A DNA stretch of 5,654 nucleotides from Clostridiales bacterium (GTDB lineage Bacteria; Bacillota; Desulfitobacteriia; Desulfitobacteriales; Desulfitobacteriaceae): positions 1 through 5,654 of the forward strand of contig DAHVVW010000156.1 in NCBI GenBank assembly GCA_027357125.1, read 5' to 3'. The notes beneath the pieces are model-generated. The model was not told the DNA's origin. It ran no database searches and saw only the letters and a program-made list of their open reading frames with translations. Both the position numbers and the translations under genes were made by a program. Positions 5,605 through 5,654 of this stretch are shown in pieces. Positions within the stretch are counted from its first letter, which is position 1. Every line of letters begins with the position of its first letter.

Positions 5605-5634
5605 ATTATATTACTTCGGTGAGGAGTAATGCAA
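5605..5634 (-). promoter_or_regulatory. Promoter of the marR-exporter operon
   Basis: Minus-strand TATAAT (5605-5610, perfect -10) lies 18 nt downstream of a weak -35 TTGCAT (5629-5634). Transcription would start near 5598, inside the palindromic operator, with a leader of about 33 nt to the ATG. Confidence 0.55.
5610..5630. repeat. Inverted repeat inside the marR promoter spacer
   Basis: ATTACTTC (5610-5617), a 5-base gap, then GGAGTAAT (5623-5630): eight pairs with one T-G wobble. It fills almost exactly the 18-nt spacer between the predicted -10 and -35. It may be a second operator; as RNA on the plus strand it would cover the GAGGAG before the possible divergent start. Confidence 0.35.
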
Positions 5635-5654
5635 GTGTTGGTAGCAACGATCTA
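5629..5654 (+). CDS. Possible start of a divergent gene, cut by the right edge
   Basis: On the plus strand GAGGAG (5621-5626) stands just before ATG at 5629, reading MQVLVATI, and 8 nt before an in-frame GTG at 5635. The frame is open for only 26 nt, so no family can be named. A gene divergent from marR is a common layout and would share the operator region. No convincing plus-strand promoter was found, and the spacing from GAGGAG to the ATG is short. Treat as a weak suggestion. Confidence 0.2.

Overview
This 5.65-kb window reads as chromosome of a low-to-medium GC endospore-former-type Firmicute. The basis is strong AGGAGG-type ribosome binding sites in front of most genes, GTG starts, and Gram-positive-style regulators, lipoprotein and transporter. 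A Peptococcaceae-like anaerobe (Desulfosporosinus/Desulfitobacterium type) is my guess from protein style only; no marker gene proves it. Every confident gene lies on the minus strand, so transcription runs from the right edge to the left edge.

Layout in transcription order. (a) 5565-3721: a MarR-family repressor followed 12 nt later by a 14-helix DHA2/EmrB-type drug exporter. The promoter has a perfect TATAAT, and overlapping TTGT..ACAA-type palindromes lie just downstream of it, which fits an autoregulated, ligand-induced efflux operon. (b) About 3610-2780: a monoacylglycerol-lipase-like alpha/beta hydrolase with its own likely -10. By hand count it is clearly GC-richer (about 57%) than the genes after it (about 42% in sampled lines). 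(c) 2749-654: an OmpR-family response regulator and a membrane histidine kinase with an extracytoplasmic sensor domain, joined by an ATGA stop/start overlap. (d) 538 to beyond position 1: a small lipoprotein and then a secreted protein cut off by the window edge, only 16 nt apart. They are preceded by a promoter overlapped by TTYACA repeats at 11-12-nt phasing.

How the parts may work together: the kinase/regulator pair probably controls the lipoprotein/secreted-protein operon directly, because the phased repeats sit between them and look like OmpR/PhoB-family sites. The two exported proteins could be outputs of the pathway, or accessory proteins that feed back on the kinase. The MarR/exporter pair is a separate, conventional module. 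I see no CRISPR, phage, insertion sequence, tRNA or rRNA, and no clear rho-independent terminator. I found no obviously new defence or mobile system. The least explained part is the two-component system with its pair of exported small proteins.
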